DNA from: DATAAZ01 sp036259875
GTDB lineage: Bacteria; Actinomycetota; Thermoleophilia; Gaiellales; Gaiellaceae
Reading direction: 5' to 3'
Assembly (NCBI GenBank): GCA_036259875.1
Contig: DATAAZ010000015.1
Location: 1 to 39,162 of the forward strand
DNA length: 39,162 nt
Below are positions 14,522-23,600 of this stretch, in pieces (positions within the stretch are counted from its first letter, which is position 1; every line of letters starts with the position of its first letter). A model generated the notes under the pieces. That model saw only the letters and a program-made list of their open reading frames with translations. It did no database searches and was not told where the DNA came from. Both the position numbers and the translations under genes were made by a program.

Positions 14522-15928
14522 GTGCCCGGCCAGGACGAGACGCCCCTTGCGAGCGCCGCGGAGGCGTACCTCGCCGACGAGGCGGTCGTCCCGTTCACGA
14601 CCCCGGGTCACAAGCGCTCGGCGCACCTCGCCGACGGGCTGCTCCGCCATGACCTTCCGCTCTCCACCGGCGCCGACGACCTGCATCTCTCGCATGACGT
14701 GCTCGGCCGCGCCGAGCGGCTCGCCGCCGAGCTGTGGGACGCCGATCTCTGCCGCTTCTGCCTGAACGGGGCCACGGAGGGGAATCAGGCGCTCGCGCTC
14801 GCGGTCGCCCGGCCCGGGCAGCGGGTCGTCGCCTCGCGAAACCTCCATAAGTCGGTGTTCGGCGGGCTCGTGCTCGCGGGTCTCGAGCCCGTCTGGGTGC
14901 GGCCGGAGGTCGATCGGGCGACCGGGCTTCCCCGCGCCGTCCCGGCGGTGCGCGTCGAGGACGCGCTTCGCCGCACGCCCGACGTCGGCGCGGCTTTCCT
15001 GGTCGAGCCGTCGTACGTCGGTGTGCTCTCGGACGTCGAGCGGATCGCCGACGCGTGCCACGCGCTGGGTGCGCCGCTCGTCGTCGACCAGGCGTGGGGC
15101 GCCCACCTCGGGTTCCACCCGGACGTGCCCGCCCACACGCTCGCGCTCGGCGCCGACGCGATGGTCACCTCGGCGCACAAGACGCTTGCGGCGTTCACGC
15201 AGGGCGCGTACCTCTTCGCGCGCGGCGGGCGGATCGACCTCGAGCGCGTCTCCGACGCGTTCGACGCGCTGCACACGTCGAGCCCTTCGGCGGCGATCCT
15301 CGCGAGCCTCGACCGGACGCGGCGGCTCATGGCGGCTCGCGGGGACGAGCTCGTCGGCGGGGCGGTAAGGCTCGCGCGCGCGGTCCGCGCGCGGCTTGCA
15401 AAGGTCGAGGGCCTCGTCGTCGCGGACTCGCACGACCCGACGAAGCTCGTCCTCGCGCTCGCGAAGACCGGCGCGGACGGGCTCGAGGTCGAGCGCGACC
15501 TCTGGGAGGACGGCGTTCGCGTCGAGCTCGCAAACCGCGACACGATCGTCCCGCTCCTCACGATCGGGGATACCGAGGCGTCGGTCGCGCGGCTCGCCGA
15601 CTCGCTGCTCCGCTCGCTGGAGCGGCGGCGCGGCGAGCCACGGCCGCCGGGAGGCGCGAGCGCCGTCTGGAGCGTCGAGCCCGAGGTCGCCATGTCGCCA
15701 CGGGACGCGTTCTTCGCCAAGCGTGAGGCCGTCCGGGCCGAGCGCGCCGTGGGCCGGGTCGCCGCCGAGACGATCGCGCCGTACCCGCCGGGCATCCCGG
15801 CGATCGCGCCCGGCGAGCTGATCCGCCGCGGGCTCCTCGACGCGCTCCGCGAGGCGCGCGCCGCCGGAACGCGGATGGCCGCCTGCGCGGATCCGTCGCT
15901 CGCAACGCTCCGCGTGATCGCCGCCTAG
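14522..15928 (+). CDS. Orn/Lys/Arg decarboxylase family PLP enzyme
   Basis: A 468-residue fold-type I pyridoxal-phosphate enzyme. TTPGHKRSAHL near residue 26-36 is the N-terminal signature of the family. LVVDQAWGAHLGFHP carries the cofactor-binding Asp189 and His195, and TSAHKTLAAFTQ holds the Schiff-base Lys220. The C-terminal small domain (about residues 360-468) is present, but there is no N-terminal receiver-like wing, so it belongs to the short Gram-positive/actinobacterial group (SpeA/YaaO-like). It should make agmatine, cadaverine or putrescine; the amino acid cannot be decided. The GTG start is supported by the close -10. The stop is 89 bases before dnaK. Confidence 0.88.
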   Translation: MPGQDETPLASAAEAYLADEAVVPFTTPGHKRSAHLADGLLRHDLPLSTGADDLHLSHDVLGRAERLAAELWDADLCRFCLNGATEGNQALALAVARPGQRVVASRNLHKSVFGGLVLAGLEPVWVRPEVDRATGLPRAVPAVRVEDALRRTPDVGAAFLVEPSYVGVLSDVERIADACHALGAPLVVDQAWGAHLGFHPDVPAHTLALGADAMVTSAHKTLAAFTQGAYLFARGGRIDLERVSDAFDALHTSSPSAAILASLDRTRRLMAARGDELVGGAVRLARAVRARLAKVEGLVVADSHDPTKLVLALAKTGADGLEVERDLWEDGVRVELANRDTIVPLLTIGDTEASVARLADSLLRSLERRRGEPRPPGGASAVWSVEPEVAMSPRDAFFAKREAVRAERAVGRVAAETIAPYPPGIPAIAPGELIRRGLLDALREARAAGTRMAACADPSLATLRVIAA

Positions 15929-15964
15929 CGTTCGGTGCATGATCGTCCGCTCGGGCGGGTAATC

Positions 15965-15994
15965 TGCTATAACGACGCTTAGATTTTCTCAGCG
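15965..15994 (+). promoter_or_regulatory. dnaK promoter with inverted-repeat candidate HspR operator
   Basis: An extended -10 (TGC then TATAAC at 15968-15973) is followed at once by an imperfect inverted repeat, CGCTTAG (15976-15982) / CTCAGCG (15988-15994), which would cover the transcription start. The repeat only loosely resembles the known HAIR site (CTTGAGT-N7-ACTCAAG): the CTTnAG/CTnAG core is similar but the spacing is shorter. HspR is encoded in the same operon, so autoregulation is expected. Confidence 0.45.
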
Positions 15995-16017
15995 AACGAC
16001 GAAGGAGACCAGAAGCG

Positions 16018-17937
16018 ATGGCGAAGACGATCGGAATCGACCTCGGGACGACGAACTCGTGCGTGGCCGTGCTCGAGGGCGGCGAGCCCACCGTCATTCC
16101 GAACGCCGAGGGCGGGCGCACCACGCCGTCCGTCGTCGCGTTCACGAAGGACGGCCAGCGGCTCGTCGGCGCGCCGGCGAAGCGCCAGTCGGTCACGAAC
16201 CCGCAGAACACCGTCTTCTCGATCAAGCGATTCATGGGCCGCAAGTTCTCGGAGGTCTCGGAGGAGATGAAGATCGTCCCCTACGAGGTCGTGGCCGGCC
16301 CGAACGGAGACGCGCGCGTCAAGGCGGCGGACAAGGAGTACGCGCCGCCGGAGATCAGCGCGATGATTCTCCAGAAGCTGAGGGCGGACGCCGAGGCCTA
16401 CCTCGGCGAGACGGTGACCGACGCCGTCATCACCGTCCCCGCGTACTTCAACAACGCCCAGCGCGAGGCGACGAAGGACGCCGGCAAGATCGCCGGCCTC
16501 AACGTCCTTCGCATCATCAACGAGCCGACCGCGGCCTCGCTCGCGTACGGGCTCGACAAGGAACACGACCAGACGATCCTCGTGTGGGACCTCGGCGGCG
16601 GGACGTTCGACGTTTCGATTCTCGAGCTCGGCGAGGGCGTCTTCGAGGTGAAGGCGACGAACGGCGACAACCACCTCGGCGGCGACAATTTCGACAAGGC
16701 GATCGTCGACTGGATGGTCGCCGAGTTCAAGCGCGAGCAGGGGATCGATCTCGCCGCCGACCGTATGGCGCTCCAGCGCCTCTACGAGGCGGCCGAGAAG
16801 GCGAAGATCGAGCTCTCCTCGGCGCAGTCGACGCAGATCAACCTGCCGTTCGTGACCGCGACACCCGAGGGGCCGAAGCACCTCGACATGCAGCTCACGC
16901 GCGCCAGGCTGAACGACCTGACGGCTGATCTCCTCGCGCGGACCGTCGGCCCCACGAAGCAGTGCCTCTCCGATGCCGGGCTCGAGCCGAAGGACATCGA
17001 CCACGTCGTCCTCGTCGGCGGTATGACGCGCATGCCGGCCGTCCAGGACAAGGTCAAGGAGCTGATCGGCAAGGAGCCGCACAAGGGCGTCAACCCCGAT
17101 GAGGTCGTCGCCGTCGGCGCCGCGATCCAGGCGGGCGTCCTGCGCGGCGAGGTGAAGGACATCTTGCTCCTCGACGTGACGCCCCTCTCGCTCGGGATCG
17201 AGACGAAGGGCGGCGTCTTCACGAAGCTGATCGAGCGCAACACGACCATCCCGACCAAGAAGTCCGAGGTCTTCACGACCGCGGAGGACAACCAGCCGTC
17301 CGTGGAGGTTCACGTCCTCCAGGGCGAGTCGGAAATGGCCGCGTTCAACAAGACCCTCGGCAAGTTCCAGCTCGTCGGGATTCCGCCCGCTCCGCGTGGG
17401 ATGCCGCAGGTCGACGTCGCGTTCGACATCGACGCGAACGGGATCATCAACGTCTCGGCGAAGGATCTCGGCACGGGCAACCAGCAACAGATCCGGATCG
17501 AAGGCGGCTCGGGCCTGAAGGAGGACGAGGTCGAGCAGATGATCCGCGACGCCGAGGCGCACGCCGACGAGGCGCGCCGCCTGCGGGAGGTCGCGGAGGC
17601 CCGCAACCAGGCGGAGACGCTCCTCTACACGACCGAGAAGAGCCTGAAGGAGCACCGCGACTCGGTGGACGAGGAGACCGCCCGCACGATCGAGGGCCGC
17701 ATGGAGGATCTCCGCAACGTCCTCGACGGCGACGACGCGACCGCGATTCGCACGAAGAGCGAGGAGCTCATGGAGGCCTCCCACAAGCTCGCTCAGGCGG
17801 TGTACGAGAAGGTGCAGGCCCAGCAGCCGACCGCGACCGCCGGAGCGGCGGGCGGCGACGGAGCCGGGACGAGCGACGAGGAGGTCGTCGAGGAGGCCGA
17901 CTACGAGGTCATCGACGAGGAGGCCAAGCAGTCGTAA
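16018..17937 (+). CDS. dnaK: Molecular chaperone DnaK (Hsp70)
   Basis: A 639-residue Hsp70. The ATPase domain starts with IGIDLGTTNSCVAVLEGG and carries the signature VWDLGGGTFDVSILELGEG and VVLVGGMTRMPAVQDKV. The substrate-binding domain follows the linker DILLLDVTPLSLGIETKGG, and the tail ends in an acidic EEVVEEADYEVIDEE typical of DnaK. It binds unfolded polypeptides with DnaJ and GrpE. The ATG has an AAGGAG ribosome-binding site about 10 bases upstream and a leader of about 38 bases after the -10. The TAA stop shares its last base with the grpE ATG, showing tight coupling. First gene of the heat-shock operon. Confidence 0.98.
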   Translation: MAKTIGIDLGTTNSCVAVLEGGEPTVIPNAEGGRTTPSVVAFTKDGQRLVGAPAKRQSVTNPQNTVFSIKRFMGRKFSEVSEEMKIVPYEVVAGPNGDARVKAADKEYAPPEISAMILQKLRADAEAYLGETVTDAVITVPAYFNNAQREATKDAGKIAGLNVLRIINEPTAASLAYGLDKEHDQTILVWDLGGGTFDVSILELGEGVFEVKATNGDNHLGGDNFDKAIVDWMVAEFKREQGIDLAADRMALQRLYEAAEKAKIELSSAQSTQINLPFVTATPEGPKHLDMQLTRARLNDLTADLLARTVGPTKQCLSDAGLEPKDIDHVVLVGGMTRMPAVQDKVKELIGKEPHKGVNPDEVVAVGAAIQAGVLRGEVKDILLLDVTPLSLGIETKGGVFTKLIERNTTIPTKKSEVFTTAEDNQPSVEVHVLQGESEMAAFNKTLGKFQLVGIPPAPRGMPQVDVAFDIDANGIINVSAKDLGTGNQQQIRIEGGSGLKEDEVEQMIRDAEAHADEARRLREVAEARNQAETLLYTTEKSLKEHRDSVDEETARTIEGRMEDLRNVLDGDDATAIRTKSEELMEASHKLAQAVYEKVQAQQPTATAGAAGGDGAGTSDEEVVEEADYEVIDEEAKQS

Positions 17938-18530
17938 TGGCCGAGCCGCGTCGGAAGCCACCGGCCGGTCACGACCGGCCCGTCGAGGGACGCAGCGGGG
18001 AGCCCGACCGCGACGGCCCGCGCGGTCGCCCCGCGCACCACGGGGAGCGCGACGAGCGCGTGGAGGAGCTCGAGGAGCGGGTCGCGCAGGCCGAGGCCGA
18101 GCGCGACTCGCACCTCGCCGACCTCCAGCGGCTTGCCGCCGACTTCGAGAACTACCGCAAGCGGGCGGCGCGCGACCGCGAGAGCATCGTGGCGCACGGG
18201 CATGAGCGGCTCATGAAGGCGCTCCTCCCGGTGCTCGACGATCTCGAGCGCGCGCTCGATGCAGCGTCCAAGCACGAGGAGGCGAAGCTGGAGGAAGGCG
18301 TCGGGCTCGTCGCGCGCGAGCTCCGCTCGGCGCTCGAGCGCGAGGGGCTTGCCGAAATCGAGACGGACGGTCGCTTCGACCCGCACGTCCACGAGGCGCT
18401 TCTCGCCCAGCCTTCGGAGCGGGAGGAGGGCACGGTCATCGAGGTCGTGCAGAAGGGTTACCGGCTCGGCGACCGGGTCCTGCGGCCCGCCCGGGTGGTG
18501 ATCTCGCAGGGCGCCCCGCAGGAGGCGTAG
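17937..18530 (+). CDS. grpE: Nucleotide exchange factor GrpE
   Basis: A 197-residue protein. A charged, disordered N-terminus (about 1-40) precedes a long coiled coil (ERVEELEERVAQAEAERDSH) and the GrpE core FENYRKRAARDRE. The C-terminal beta-domain includes FDPHVHEALL and VIEVVQKGYRLGDRVLRPA with the conserved GYRLGDRVLRPA signature. It releases ADP from DnaK. The ATG overlaps the dnaK stop by one base, and dnaJ follows directly after its stop. Confidence 0.97.
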   Translation: MAEPRRKPPAGHDRPVEGRSGEPDRDGPRGRPAHHGERDERVEELEERVAQAEAERDSHLADLQRLAADFENYRKRAARDRESIVAHGHERLMKALLPVLDDLERALDAASKHEEAKLEEGVGLVARELRSALEREGLAEIETDGRFDPHVHEALLAQPSEREEGTVIEVVQKGYRLGDRVLRPARVVISQGAPQEA

Positions 18531-19658
18531 ATGGCGACCCGCACGCGTGATCTCTACGAGGCGCTCGGAGTAAGCAAGAACGCCTCGCAGGACGAGATCA
18601 AGAAGGCATACCGGAAGCTTGCGCGGGAGTACCACCCGGACAAGAACCCGGGTGACGCGAGTGCGGAAGAGCGGTTCAAGGAGATCCAGACCGCCTACGA
18701 CGTCCTCGGCGACCCGAAGAAGCGCAAGGAGTACGACCAGCTCGGCTCGCGGATCTTCTCCGGAGCGGGCGGGGCGCCAGGCGGCTGGAACGTCAACTGG
18801 TCAGGGAACGTCGGCGACTTGGGCGATCTCGGCGATCTCTCCGACCTCCTCGGAGGGCTCTTCGGAAACGCGCGCTCGCGCACGCAGCGAGGCGGGCGCG
18901 CGCGCGAGCGCGGCCAGAAGGGGCGCGACATCGAGGTCACCGTGAACGTCTCGTTCGAGGACTCGCTCCGTGGCGTGACGACGCGCATCCCCGTCGAGCT
19001 GGAGGTCGCGTGCTCGACCTGCAACGGGACGGGCGCGGAGCCCGGCACGAGCCCCGTCGTCTGTCCCGAGTGCCGTGGCCGCGGCGTCGTCGCTGAAAGC
19101 CAGGGCCTCTTCGCGCTGTCGCAGCCTTGCCCGCGCTGCGGAGGCAACGGGACCGTGATCGAGAAGCCGTGCCGCACGTGCGGCGGCTCGGGTCGGCAGC
19201 GCCGGACGAAGCGCTACGAGGTGAAGATCCCGGCCGGGGTCAGGGACGGGACCCGCATCCGGCTGAAGGGCAAGGGTGAGGCGGGTGTCGCGGGCGGTCC
19301 GCCCGGCGATCTCCACGTCGTCACCCACGTCACCCCGTCTCCGCTCTACGAGCGGAAGGGCTCCGACCTCGTGATCGACGTCCCCGTGACCTACGCCGAG
19401 GCCGCGCTGGGCGCCGAGGTCGAGGTTCCGACCCCCGACGGGCGGATCTCGCTCAAGATCCCGGCGGGCACGCAGGACGGCCGCACGCTCCGCGTCCGCG
19501 GGCGGGGCGCGCCGAAGCTGAACGGGGCCGGCCGCGGCGATTTCCTCGCGCGGGTCCGGGTCACGGTTCCGACCAGGCTGACGAAGGCCGAGCGCGAGGC
19601 GATCGAAAACCTTGGGAAGGTCTCGCGCGAGAACCCGCGCGAGCGGCTCACCGTGTGA
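18531..19658 (+). CDS. dnaJ: Chaperone DnaJ (Hsp40)
   Basis: A 375-residue type I Hsp40. The J domain at the N-terminus has YHPDKNPGD with the HPD that stimulates DnaK. A short Gly/Asp-rich linker (GNVGDLGDLGDLSDLLGGLF) replaces the usual G/F region. The zinc-finger domain has four repeats: CSTCNGTG, CPECRGRG, CPRCGGNG and CRTCGGSG. The C-terminal substrate-binding domains follow. It begins on the base after the grpE stop. Its TGA overlaps a GTG that could start hspR. Confidence 0.97.
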   Translation: MATRTRDLYEALGVSKNASQDEIKKAYRKLAREYHPDKNPGDASAEERFKEIQTAYDVLGDPKKRKEYDQLGSRIFSGAGGAPGGWNVNWSGNVGDLGDLGDLSDLLGGLFGNARSRTQRGGRARERGQKGRDIEVTVNVSFEDSLRGVTTRIPVELEVACSTCNGTGAEPGTSPVVCPECRGRGVVAESQGLFALSQPCPRCGGNGTVIEKPCRTCGGSGRQRRTKRYEVKIPAGVRDGTRIRLKGKGEAGVAGGPPGDLHVVTHVTPSPLYERKGSDLVIDVPVTYAEAALGAEVEVPTPDGRISLKIPAGTQDGRTLRVRGRGAPKLNGAGRGDFLARVRVTVPTRLTKAEREAIENLGKVSRENPRERLTV

Positions 19659-19666
19659 GGTTGGCG

Positions 19667-20089
19667 ATGGACGGATTCGACGGGACCGGCATCGACGAGC
19701 GCGCGAGGCCCCGCTACATGATCTCCGTGGCGGCTGATCTCGTCGGCATGCATCCGCAGACGCTCCGGCTCTACGAGGCGAAGGGGCTCGTGCGGCCAAA
19801 GCGGACGCCCGGGAACACACGCCTCTACTCGGACGCGGACCTCGAGCGCCTGCGTCTGATTCAGGCGCTGACGACGGAGCTCGGCCTCAACCTCGCCGGC
19901 GTCGAGACGGTTCTCAAGCTCCAGGACGAGGTGCACCGCCTCCGCGGCAGGATGGAGCGGCTCGAGCGCCAGCTGCGTGAGGAAGTGCAGCGCGTGCACA
20001 AGCAGTACCGCCGCGACCTCATCCCGTACCGCGACCTGCACGACGATCGCTTGCAAAGGACGAGATGGACTTTCAGAAGCTCACGCTGA
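19667..20089 (+). CDS. hspR: MerR-family heat-shock repressor HspR
   Basis: A 140-residue regulator. The winged-helix MerR domain YMISVAADLVGMHPQTLRLY..KGLVRPKRTPGNTRLYSD is the HspR type: it uses a plain MerR HTH followed by a coiled coil (EVHRLRGRMERLERQLREEV) and no metal-binding cysteines. In actinobacteria HspR binds HAIR inverted repeats with DnaK as co-repressor and shuts off the dnaK operon and clpB. I chose ATG 19667 because GAGG lies 7 bases upstream; GTG 19655, overlapping the dnaJ stop as GTGA, is equally possible. The 3' end overlaps clpB by 25 bases. Confidence 0.93.
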   Translation: MDGFDGTGIDERARPRYMISVAADLVGMHPQTLRLYEAKGLVRPKRTPGNTRLYSDADLERLRLIQALTTELGLNLAGVETVLKLQDEVHRLRGRMERLERQLREEVQRVHKQYRRDLIPYRDLHDDRLQRTRWTFRSSR

Positions 20090-22554
20090 AATCACAGGAG
20101 GCCGTCGCCGCGGCCCAGGAGCTCGCGCGCCGCAGCGGCAACCCCGAGGTCTACCCCGAGCACCTGACGCTCGCGCTCCTCGACCAGGAGCTCCCGCGCA
20201 CGCTCGTCGAGCGCGCCGACGTCTCCGTGGCCGCCCTGCGCGCGCAGGCGGAGGCCGCTCTCGCGAACCGGCCCTCCGTGAGCGGCATCGCGGCTCAGCA
20301 GCCGCGCGCGTCGACCGCGTTCGCGCGCGTCCTCGACGACGCGGAGCGGGAGATGCGGCAGCTCGAGGACGAGTTCGTGTCGACCGAGCATCTCTTGCTC
20401 GCGCTCGGAGTCGTCGAACGGGACGCGCTCCTGCGCGCGCTCGCGGAGGTGCGCGGGTCGCAGCGAGTCACTTCGCAGGACCCGGAGGGCTCCTACCAGG
20501 CGCTCGAGAAGTTCGGGCGCGACCTGACGGAGCTCGCGGAGCAGGGGAAGCTCGACCCGGTGATCGGGCGGGACGAGGAGATCCGCCGCGTCATCCAGGT
20601 CCTCTCCCGCCGCACGAAGAACAACCCCGTGCTGATCGGCGACCCGGGCGTTGGAAAGACGGCGATCGCCGAAGGGCTCGCGCAGCGGATCGTCGCCGGC
20701 GACGTTCCCGAGGGCCTGAAGGGAAAGCGCGTCTGGGCGCTCGACATCGGTGCGCTCCTCGCCGGCTCGAAGTACCGCGGTGAGTTCGAGGAGCGTCTCA
20801 AGGCGGTCCTGGGCGAGATAAAGGCAGCGGAAGGCGAGATCGTCCTCTTCATCGACGAGCTCCACACGATCGTCGGCGCGGGCGCAGCCGAGGGAGCGGT
20901 GGACGCGGCGAACATGCTGAAGCCGATGCTGGCACGCGGCGAGCTGCGCTGCATCGGCGCCACGACGCTCGACGAGTACCGCAAGCACATCGAGAAGGAC
21001 GCGGCGCTCGAGCGCCGCTTCCAGCCGATCTTCGTCGGGGAGCCGTCCGTCGCCGACACGATCGCGATCCTGCGCGGCCTCAAGGAGCGCTACGAGGCGC
21101 ACCACGGCGTCCAGATTCGCGACGCCGCCCTTGTCGCCGCCGCGGTCCTCTCCGACCGGTACATCTCTGATCGGTTCCTGCCCGACAAGGCGATCGACCT
21201 CGTCGACGAAGCTGCCTCGCGGCTGCGGATGGAGATCGACTCTTCGCCGCTCGAGCTCGACGAGGCGGACCGCCGGGTGCGCCAGCTCGAGATCGAGCTC
21301 GCGGCGATGACCGGCGAGTCGAAGGAGGTTCGCGAACCGGTGGAGCGGGAGCTCGCGGAGGCGAAGGAGCGGCGCGATGAGCTCGCCGCGCGCTGGGCGG
21401 CCGAGAAGGCGGAGCTCTCGCGGGTCGCGGAGATCACGAAGCGGATCGACGAGCTCCGCATGGAGGCCGATCGCGCCGAGCGTCGCGGAGACCTTCAACG
21501 CGTCGCGGAGATCCGCTACGGCGAGCTACCCGACCTCGAGAGGGAGCTCGCCGAGCGCGAGCGAGCGGAGCCCGTCGGCACGCCGATGGTGAAGGAGGAA
21601 GTCGACGAGGACGACGTCGCGGAGGTCGTGTCGCGTTGGACGGGGATCCCCGTCTCCCGCCTCATGGAGGGCGAGACGGAGAAGCTGATCCACATGGAGG
21701 AGCGGCTGCACGAGCGCGTCGTCGGCCAGGAAGAGGCGGTCGAGGCGGTCGCGAACGCGCTTCGGCGCGCGCGGTCGGGCCTCCAGGACCCGAACCGCCC
21801 GATCGGCTCGTTCGTGTTCCTCGGCCCGACCGGCGTCGGCAAGACGGAGCTCGCGCGCGCGCTCGCCGAGTTCATGTTCGACGATGAGCGGGCGATGGTC
21901 CGCCTCGACATGTCCGAATACCAGGAACGCCACACGGTCGCTCGCCTGATCGGGGCTCCGCCCGGGTACATCGGCTACGAGGAAGGCGGGCAGCTCACGG
22001 AGGCGGTGCGCCGGCGGCCGTACTGCGTCGTTCTCCTCGATGAGATCGAGAAGGCGCACCACGAGGTCTTCGACATCCTGCTCCAGATCCTCGACGACGG
22101 CCGCCTGACGGACGGCCACGGCCGCACGGTCGACTTCCGGAACACCGTGATCATCATGACCTCGAACGTCCGCTCCACCGCGGCGCTGCGGGACGTCTTC
22201 CGGCCCGAGTTCCTGAACCGGATCGACGAGGTGATCGAGTTCCACCCGCTGTCGCGGGAGCATCTCGCCGCGATCGTCGAGCTCCAGCTCAGGCGGCTCC
22301 GGGAGCGCCTCGCGGAGCGCGCGGTCGCGATTCGCCTGACGGACGCCGCGAAGGAGCACCTCGCGGAGGCCGGCTGGGATCCGCAGTACGGCGCCCGGCC
22401 GCTCAAACGGGCGATCCAGCGGCTCGTCGAGAACCCGCTCGCGATGAAGCTCCTCGCGGGGGAGCTCGCCGAGGGGGACACCGTCGAGGTCGACGCTCGC
22501 GACGGCGAGCTCGTTTTCGAGAAGGCGCGCGTCGCGGAGCCCGCCGCGGCGTGA
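20065..22554 (+). CDS. clpB: Disaggregase ClpB (Hsp100)
   Basis: An 829-residue AAA+ disaggregase. The N domain (about 1-145) has the two Clp-N repeats. The first ATPase domain has GDPGVGKT and VLFIDELHTIVG. A long coiled-coil M domain (about residues 395-515) marks it as ClpB rather than ClpA/C. The second ATPase domain has GPTGVGKTE and VVLLDEIEKAH. Between MTSN and FRPEFLNRID the segment is about 20 residues shorter than in E. coli ClpB, resembling other actinobacterial forms. It pulls proteins out of aggregates with DnaK. Its start is inside the end of hspR, so it belongs to the same heat-shock operon. Confidence 0.97.
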   Translation: MDFQKLTLKSQEAVAAAQELARRSGNPEVYPEHLTLALLDQELPRTLVERADVSVAALRAQAEAALANRPSVSGIAAQQPRASTAFARVLDDAEREMRQLEDEFVSTEHLLLALGVVERDALLRALAEVRGSQRVTSQDPEGSYQALEKFGRDLTELAEQGKLDPVIGRDEEIRRVIQVLSRRTKNNPVLIGDPGVGKTAIAEGLAQRIVAGDVPEGLKGKRVWALDIGALLAGSKYRGEFEERLKAVLGEIKAAEGEIVLFIDELHTIVGAGAAEGAVDAANMLKPMLARGELRCIGATTLDEYRKHIEKDAALERRFQPIFVGEPSVADTIAILRGLKERYEAHHGVQIRDAALVAAAVLSDRYISDRFLPDKAIDLVDEAASRLRMEIDSSPLELDEADRRVRQLEIELAAMTGESKEVREPVERELAEAKERRDELAARWAAEKAELSRVAEITKRIDELRMEADRAERRGDLQRVAEIRYGELPDLERELAERERAEPVGTPMVKEEVDEDDVAEVVSRWTGIPVSRLMEGETEKLIHMEERLHERVVGQEEAVEAVANALRRARSGLQDPNRPIGSFVFLGPTGVGKTELARALAEFMFDDERAMVRLDMSEYQERHTVARLIGAPPGYIGYEEGGQLTEAVRRRPYCVVLLDEIEKAHHEVFDILLQILDDGRLTDGHGRTVDFRNTVIIMTSNVRSTAALRDVFRPEFLNRIDEVIEFHPLSREHLAAIVELQLRRLRERLAERAVAIRLTDAAKEHLAEAGWDPQYGARPLKRAIQRLVENPLAMKLLAGELAEGDTVEVDARDGELVFEKARVAEPAAA

Positions 22555-22561
22555 GGCGCGA

Positions 22562-22861
22562 ATGGAGCCGGCGGCGACCCTGATCGGCGGCCTGCTGCTG
22601 ACCATCGGCGTCGGGGGCGGCGCGCGGACTCAGACACGGCTCGCGACGATCGACAACCCTGCTCCTCGAGGCGACCGGCTCGCGGCCGTGCTTCCCGGCG
22701 GAGCACTGATCGCGCTCGCCGCGCTGCTTTCGGCAGACGCCGACAGGCTAGCGCCTGTCGTGCTCGGGGCGTGCGGTGGTCTCGTCGTCGTCGGCTACGC
22801 CACGCTCGTTTTCCTCTGGGACCAGGAACGGCTCGGGTTCAAGCGGCGCAAGACGACCTAG
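22562..22861 (+). CDS. Small membrane protein of unknown function
   Basis: A 99-residue protein with about three hydrophobic segments (TLIGGLLLTIGVGGGA, LPGGALIALAALLSA, VVLGACGGLVVVGYATLVFL) and a basic C-terminus. The ATG lies 7 bases after the clpB stop, with GAGG in front, so it may be the last gene of the heat-shock operon. I recognise no family. Confidence 0.6.
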   Translation: MEPAATLIGGLLLTIGVGGGARTQTRLATIDNPAPRGDRLAAVLPGGALIALAALLSADADRLAPVVLGACGGLVVVGYATLVFLWDQERLGFKRRKTT

Positions 22862-22885
22862 CGCTGACCGGACGCTGAAGCGCGG

Positions 22886-22891
22886 TACGGT
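22886..22891 (+). promoter_or_regulatory. Putative leaderless promoter -10 for the 22.9-kb membrane protein
   Basis: TACGGT, 6 bases before the ATG at 22898. CTGACC lies 16 bases upstream of the hexamer and could serve as a -35. Confidence 0.5.
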
Positions 22892-22897
22892 GATGAG

Positions 22898-23581
22898 ATG
22901 GCCGCGCCTGCGACGCCGCTCCCGCTAGGCGAGGTCCTCGCGGAGACCGTTCGCTTCTACGGCGAGCGATTCTGGGCCGCCGCCGGCCTCGGGGCGGTGG
23001 TCGTCGGCGCGTTCGCGCTCGTCGTCCTCGTCGGGGGCGGCGTCCAGGGGATCGCGATCCTCGCGGTCACCTTCACGGCGGTCTACGCGGCTTCGGCGCG
23101 GCTCGTCGGCGGAGACGCGTTCGGGGACGCCTGGGCGCAGACCGCGGGGCGGGTTCCGGTCCTGCTCGTGCTCGCCGTCGTCGTCTGCGTCCCCCTCGCC
23201 CTCGGAATGTCCGGCGACCCGATCCTGATCCTCTTCTCGGCGTTCTGGCTCGCGTTCGCGGGCTTCGCGGTGCCCGTCGCCGTGCTCGAGCAGTCGGAGG
23301 CCGGCCAGTCGTGGCTCCAGCGGCTCGGCCACGCGATGTCGCGCTCGCTCGAGCTCGCCCGCGCGTCGTACGTCCACGCGGCGGGCGTCGTCGCCGCCCT
23401 CCTCGTCATCTACCACCTGCTCGGCCTCGTTCTTGCGCAGGCCCTCTCCGGATTCGCAGAGAATGTAGGCCTCGGAGGGTTCCTCCTGACGCAGCTCGTC
23501 CTCGCGCCGTTCTTCTTCCTCGGGCTCGCCGTCCTCTACTTCGAGCAGAACGCTCGGGCGTTATCCTCGCGCCGCTTGTAG
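22898..23581 (+). CDS. Polytopic membrane protein of unknown function
   Basis: A 227-residue protein with about six membrane segments. The layout, a short cytoplasmic N-terminus (LGEVLAETVRFYGERFW) followed by pairs of hydrophobic helices and an amphipathic WLQRLGHAMSRSLELAR stretch, resembles the membrane domains often annotated as DUF7544/GDPD-membrane-like, but I cannot assign a family. The ATG start is fixed by a -10 hexamer 6 bases upstream. The next gene, GYD, starts 19 bases after the stop with its own ribosome-binding site. Confidence 0.7.
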   Translation: MAAPATPLPLGEVLAETVRFYGERFWAAAGLGAVVVGAFALVVLVGGGVQGIAILAVTFTAVYAASARLVGGDAFGDAWAQTAGRVPVLLVLAVVVCVPLALGMSGDPILILFSAFWLAFAGFAVPVAVLEQSEAGQSWLQRLGHAMSRSLELARASYVHAAGVVAALLVIYHLLGLVLAQALSGFAENVGLGGFLLTQLVLAPFFFLGLAVLYFEQNARALSSRRL

Positions 23582-23600
23582 CGCGACAAGGGAGGGCGGA

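Noticed and set aside
15929..16017. CIRCE or exact HAIR element before dnaK
   Set aside because: No TTAGCACTC-type CIRCE and no exact CTTGAGT-N7-ACTCAAG; only a partial inverted repeat is present.
15979..17961. 660-codon reverse-strand open frame opposite dnaK
   Set aside because: It is a mirror of the dnaK codons with no recognisable domain.
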